Part shown: positions 60,903 through 64,000 of the stretch, in pieces
Layout of the letters: the number at the start of each line of letters is the position of its first letter
Numbering within the stretch: position 1 is the first letter of the stretch
Origin: Aspidiotus rigidus
Taxonomy: Eukaryota > Arthropoda > Insecta > Hemiptera > Diaspididae
Assembly (NCBI GenBank): GCA_035079385.1
Contig: JAVHKY010000010.1
Location: 3,410,001-3,474,000 of the forward strand
DNA length: 64,000 nucleotides
Reading direction: 5' to 3'
Notes under the pieces: generated by a model
Databases searched by the model: none
The model's input: only the letters and a program-made list of their open reading frames with translations
What the model was told of the DNA's origin: nothing
Position numbers and translations under genes: made by a program

Positions 60903-61536
60903 TCAAAAGTTGGTTGCTGGTCCAGTGTTTCTCATTCGTATGGGCCCGCTTTGGAAAAATTGGTGTTGGACCAGAAATTCTAAATTAATACGAGGATCCG
61001 CCTTACCTTGCATACCTACGCGCGAAATGAAGACGGATAGGAGACGCCGAAAGAAGGTCATTTTGAAAATATTCCCAAAACGACAATTAGGAAAGCATTT
61101 ACATCGGTGTTGGTAAAAATGAATTATCATCTTAATTTTCCAAATCATAAGTGTCGACAATAACTCATCTACAACGTCAGCCATAAAGCCTCGTACAGTG
61201 CGTAGAGATTCGTTTTTTTTTTCTAATTCGTTTTTCATTGGCAAGAGGCCTGAAATAACACGCGATTTATTTACGGGTCTTTCGACCAATCTTTTTCGAA
61301 TCGTAGATTCAAAATTTTCGAAAGTACAAACCGCCCTTCTCAACGCAATCAAGGGTTCCCCGCTAAAAAAAAAACTTCATTTCTTTTACGCTTTTAACCA
61401 AGACTCCGTCCATGTTGAATTCGTTACAGGGCCGGACACCGTTAAATCGCGCGCTAGAAAAACGGAAATATTAATACGTGGTGAAACAGGTGAAAGGCAG
61501 AAGGTTTTCTTAAATGATCTGAATCAATTTTCATGA
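60903..61536. other. Open frames on both strands, unassigned
   Basis: A 149-codon frame (61352-60903, minus) and an overlapping 112-codon frame (61198-61536, plus) are longer than the local background. The minus product is basic (STIRKRLVERPVNKSRV, RVGMQGKADPRINLEF) and the stretch upstream of its methionine follows a T-rich acceptor-like sequence. I recognise neither. One may be a decayed element or an exon of an unseen gene. Confidence 0.25.
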
Positions 61537-62095
61537 GAGGAGATACTTTGTAGAAACTTTTACGCTCCTTTTTATTTTTCTCCTAAATTTCTTCGTTCTC
61601 CGATTATTTTGAGATTACTCACCGAATGTTTGAATGGCGAAATTGCCCAGCTCCCGCTTTCAATTTTATCAATGGCCAGCCTGACGAGGAGACGACTGGG
61701 GCATTGCAAGTTTAATTTTTATAGAATCGTAGCTCGGTTAAATTCTACCCCAAAGACGCTTTAAAAACGCGGGAAACCTTTTGCTCTTCATTCAAAAGTG
61801 CGCATTAATGAATTATTCCAGGTTTCTCGGTGTTTTCTCATAAAATTGCGAGTAAACGTAGGCCTCCTTTTAGGTTGTAAGTCCGAAGATATAACTAAAT
61901 ACAGTCCTATAAAAGAGAGACGTGCCATTAGTTCGATCTGACTTGGAAGAGGGTGGATTGTTTTCACAAAGTAAATGTTTCGAAACAAGACCAAATAGAG
62001 GAGAATGCGGAACTATTTGAGGGAGTTTGAAAGATAAGTCCAATATTGGAAGAGAATTTAAAGAATCTCAAACAAAAAAAAACAGGAAAAAGTGA

Positions 62096-62370
62096 GGAAA
62101 AACTCACGGGTTCTTTAACGGAATTAGACGAGGGCTAGCAGGGAACCTGTTTTATGGGGCACAAGAGATCTGAAAAAAGTAGATTGTGACGTCATAAGGC
62201 TGACCTATGACGTCATCAAATTGTGACGTCACAGACCTCGCCTCCCAAGCTATATACGATAGGAGAGAGACTTAGAAAATTCTTGAGCTCCTAGCTTTAT
62301 AGGCCGACCGGAAGGCGCACGGTGGATATTTTTCCAAAAAACCCCCTGATAAAACAGGTGTCCTGTTAAA
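62096..62370. mobile_element. Compact complete copy of the 45-bp-unit TIR family
   Basis: CAGGGAACCTGTTTTATG (62139-62156) and the inverse-like GATAAAACAGGTGTCCTG (62348-62365) bound about 227 bp. Inside are TGACGTCATAAGG, ATGACGTCATCAAATTGTGA and ACGTCACAGACC, one unit (AAGCTATATACGATAGGAGA) and a GC-rich piece before the right end. ACTCACGGGTTCTTTAACGG stands just outside the left end, as at 57838 and inverted at 53055. Copy length contrasts with the 1.7-kb copy at 38611. Confidence 0.75.
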
Positions 62371-62901
62371 ATTTTAAATTATAAGTTACATAAAGGAAGA
62401 AAACTGTGAAAAATATGGAATCAAGATGTAAACAGAGTCTTCACACTCAATATGTTTCCCACTTGATAATGTCGTCTTCCAAGTCGAGAGTAATGATAGC
62501 ATTCAAGATTTTTAGGAACCCCCTATTTATTATCTTATGAGCTTCGATGTGTCTGCTTTTTTCTATGCGAGAAATTCGCTATATCTTTTGTCAGAGGACA
62601 TTTTCAGGGAACTTTCGCGAGAGCGCCCGCATTCGACTTCTATGACGTCATCAACCTGAGTTAGGGTAGGTTATAGGTCCAAATATGTGGAGGCTGAAAT
62701 CATCAGAGTTTAGTAGCTACGGTGGGACAAGATACAAATACGGGCGATGAGCCCATATTTGCATCCCGAAGATAAGCTTCCATCCTCCGGAGGTTGATTT
62801 TATTCAGCCCAGGCTCTCAGTGGTCATGGAAGCTCTAGAAGTTATCTGTTCAAACTTGAAAAAGTCACCTTGAGAAAGATAAAGATGAAATTAAAAGCAG
62901 T

Positions 62902-63084
62902 ATGTGCTTAGGGAGTGCTCAAGATTCGCGCTGGGTCGACTGGAAACTCTTGACTGGCGGGAAAGAGGGTTATGCAGTACGTGAGGAGCACTATCAGGAA
63001 CGGCTTGAAATCAGAGAGGAAAGAGATGACAAGTTGTACAAACTAATGAAGGATTCGTACACAGAGTACAATGCCCAACGATGA
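62902..63084 (+). other. 60-codon frame resembling a coiled C-terminal piece of a transposon-linked protein
   Basis: The frame reads RLEIREERDDKLYKLMKDSY near its end, a charged helix like those closing Myb/MADF-type DNA-binding proteins of insect transposons. It is short, has no partner domain in reach and stops at 63084. Low confidence. Confidence 0.25.
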
Positions 63085-63489
63085 ACAATATTTCTGACGA
63101 AAGAAATGAGATGGAGCACCTCAACTCCCCCTCGGCAATGCTGGATGAGAAGTCGATAAGACGCACGTGGCGTTTGCGGGGAATGGAAACAGGTCCCGTG
63201 ACTGACAATGGTACCTACGCTACAGTCCACTGTAAGTTCCTCATAATAAGCCGACAGTAACAGTACTTGTCCTAGAAGGCCGTTTTCTTGGAGAAATTCC
63301 TGGGTCGAGGTAAATCATATGTACATCTGCAAGGCAACAATACGTGTTCTGTAATTGCTAAGAATAAACTCACCCCACGGGAGAAAATTCCGAATGAGTC
63401 CCCACAGAAAAAAAAAAGAAGAAGAAAAAAAAAGCTTAGGTTACGGGACTTTAATTTTCAACTATTTTCTGAAATATGGGTACATTAAA

Positions 63490-63720
63490 ATAGGAGAGAG
63501 GATCAGGGGCACTTGAGAAATTTCAACTCTCAAGCTATTTCATGATGATGGGAGGGGGACTTGGAAAACTTCGCCCTTTATACCACGTATAATAGGAGGG
63601 AACTGAAAAAAATTTTGACTCTCGAGGTACATACGATGATGGGACGAGCGCGTCTGCGTCCGACTTTGGACCAGGCGCACTTGAAACATTTCAACTCTCG
63701 AGCTATTCGACTTTTGTGAA
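63490..63720. repeat. Relic 45-bp-unit array, four degenerate units
   Basis: Units at about 63515, 63550, 63610 and 63690 share TTTCAACTCTC-(A/G)AGCTATT and GGAGGGGGACTTGGAAAA. They are more diverged than those in spn-E intron 4. The rest, to 64000, shows no supported gene. Confidence 0.7.
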
Positions 63721-64000
63721 GGCATCAACCTAAGTTAAGAGAATTTGTCCCAGCTAGACATTATGGGAATATGTTTTAGGTTAGATTATGGGAATTTTCC
63801 TATGCTAGAGCAAATTCAGAGAGAGACTTCAGGAAATATTTAATCATTCGTATCGAACGACACAATGAAATATTTCATTGTATGTACTGAGGTCTAGTTC
63901 AGATAATAAAGATCGCTAAGCTTGTAAATATTCACTCCCACATGACTAAAGCCTCCCTTACAGCAGCTTTCCCGAAGGAGAAACTGCCTTCTTTAAGCCC

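Overview
The window is animal nuclear DNA, almost certainly from an arthropod and probably an insect. It is AT-rich, its genes are split by GT-AG introns (many shorter than 100 bp, a few several kb long), it carries an ecdysteroid-kinase-like gene and a spindle-E type piRNA helicase, and it is full of eukaryotic mobile elements. Frequent TAGGTACCTA and TAGGCCTA words recall sap-sucking hemipterans such as aphids or scale insects, but that is a weak inference. I rebuilt exons by hand from splice sites and reading-frame phase.

Left third (1-20.4 kb), gene-rich: the end of an unidentified minus-strand gene (1-382); an EcKinase/CHK-like kinase (2565-3806, minus); a 15-exon focadhesin gene that looks about half the usual length (4848-8663, minus); head-to-head with it, an intronless ACAD9-like acyl-CoA dehydrogenase paralogue whose catalytic Glu position is Asp (9356-11326, plus); a nine-exon annexin with a Pro/Gly/Tyr-rich N-terminus (13352-17179, plus) with a hAT MITE in its last intron; and a three-exon gene for a small secreted protein (19106-20403, plus).

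Middle (20.4-36 kb), gene-poor: a three-exon gene for a 48-residue cysteine-rich protein (21518-25006, minus) whose long intron holds a LINE remnant; a decayed coding-like stretch (26.05-27.24 kb); a Penelope-like fragment; a 5'-truncated LINE (30.0-33.9 kb) split by an LTR-like insertion with a 5-bp target duplication; and a dead MULE transposase split by a 397-bp insertion with a 10-bp target duplication.

Right part (36-57.2 kb): one large gene, spindle-E/TDRD9 (DEAH-box piRNA-pathway helicase with an extended Tudor region), at least 23 exons, helicase motifs intact. Its introns hold a multi-kilobase palindrome enclosing about 35 copies of a 45-bp repeat, several copies of an undescribed-looking TIR element family built on the same 45-bp unit, Penelope-like fragments, microsatellites and hairpins. 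From 57.2 kb to the end I see no convincing gene, only further copies of this family, a (CT)n tract and unassigned open frames.

The host genes do not form a pathway. The likely new material is the 45-bp-repeat TIR family, the 48-residue cysteine-rich gene, the shortened focadhesin, and the ACAD9-like protein with an altered active site.
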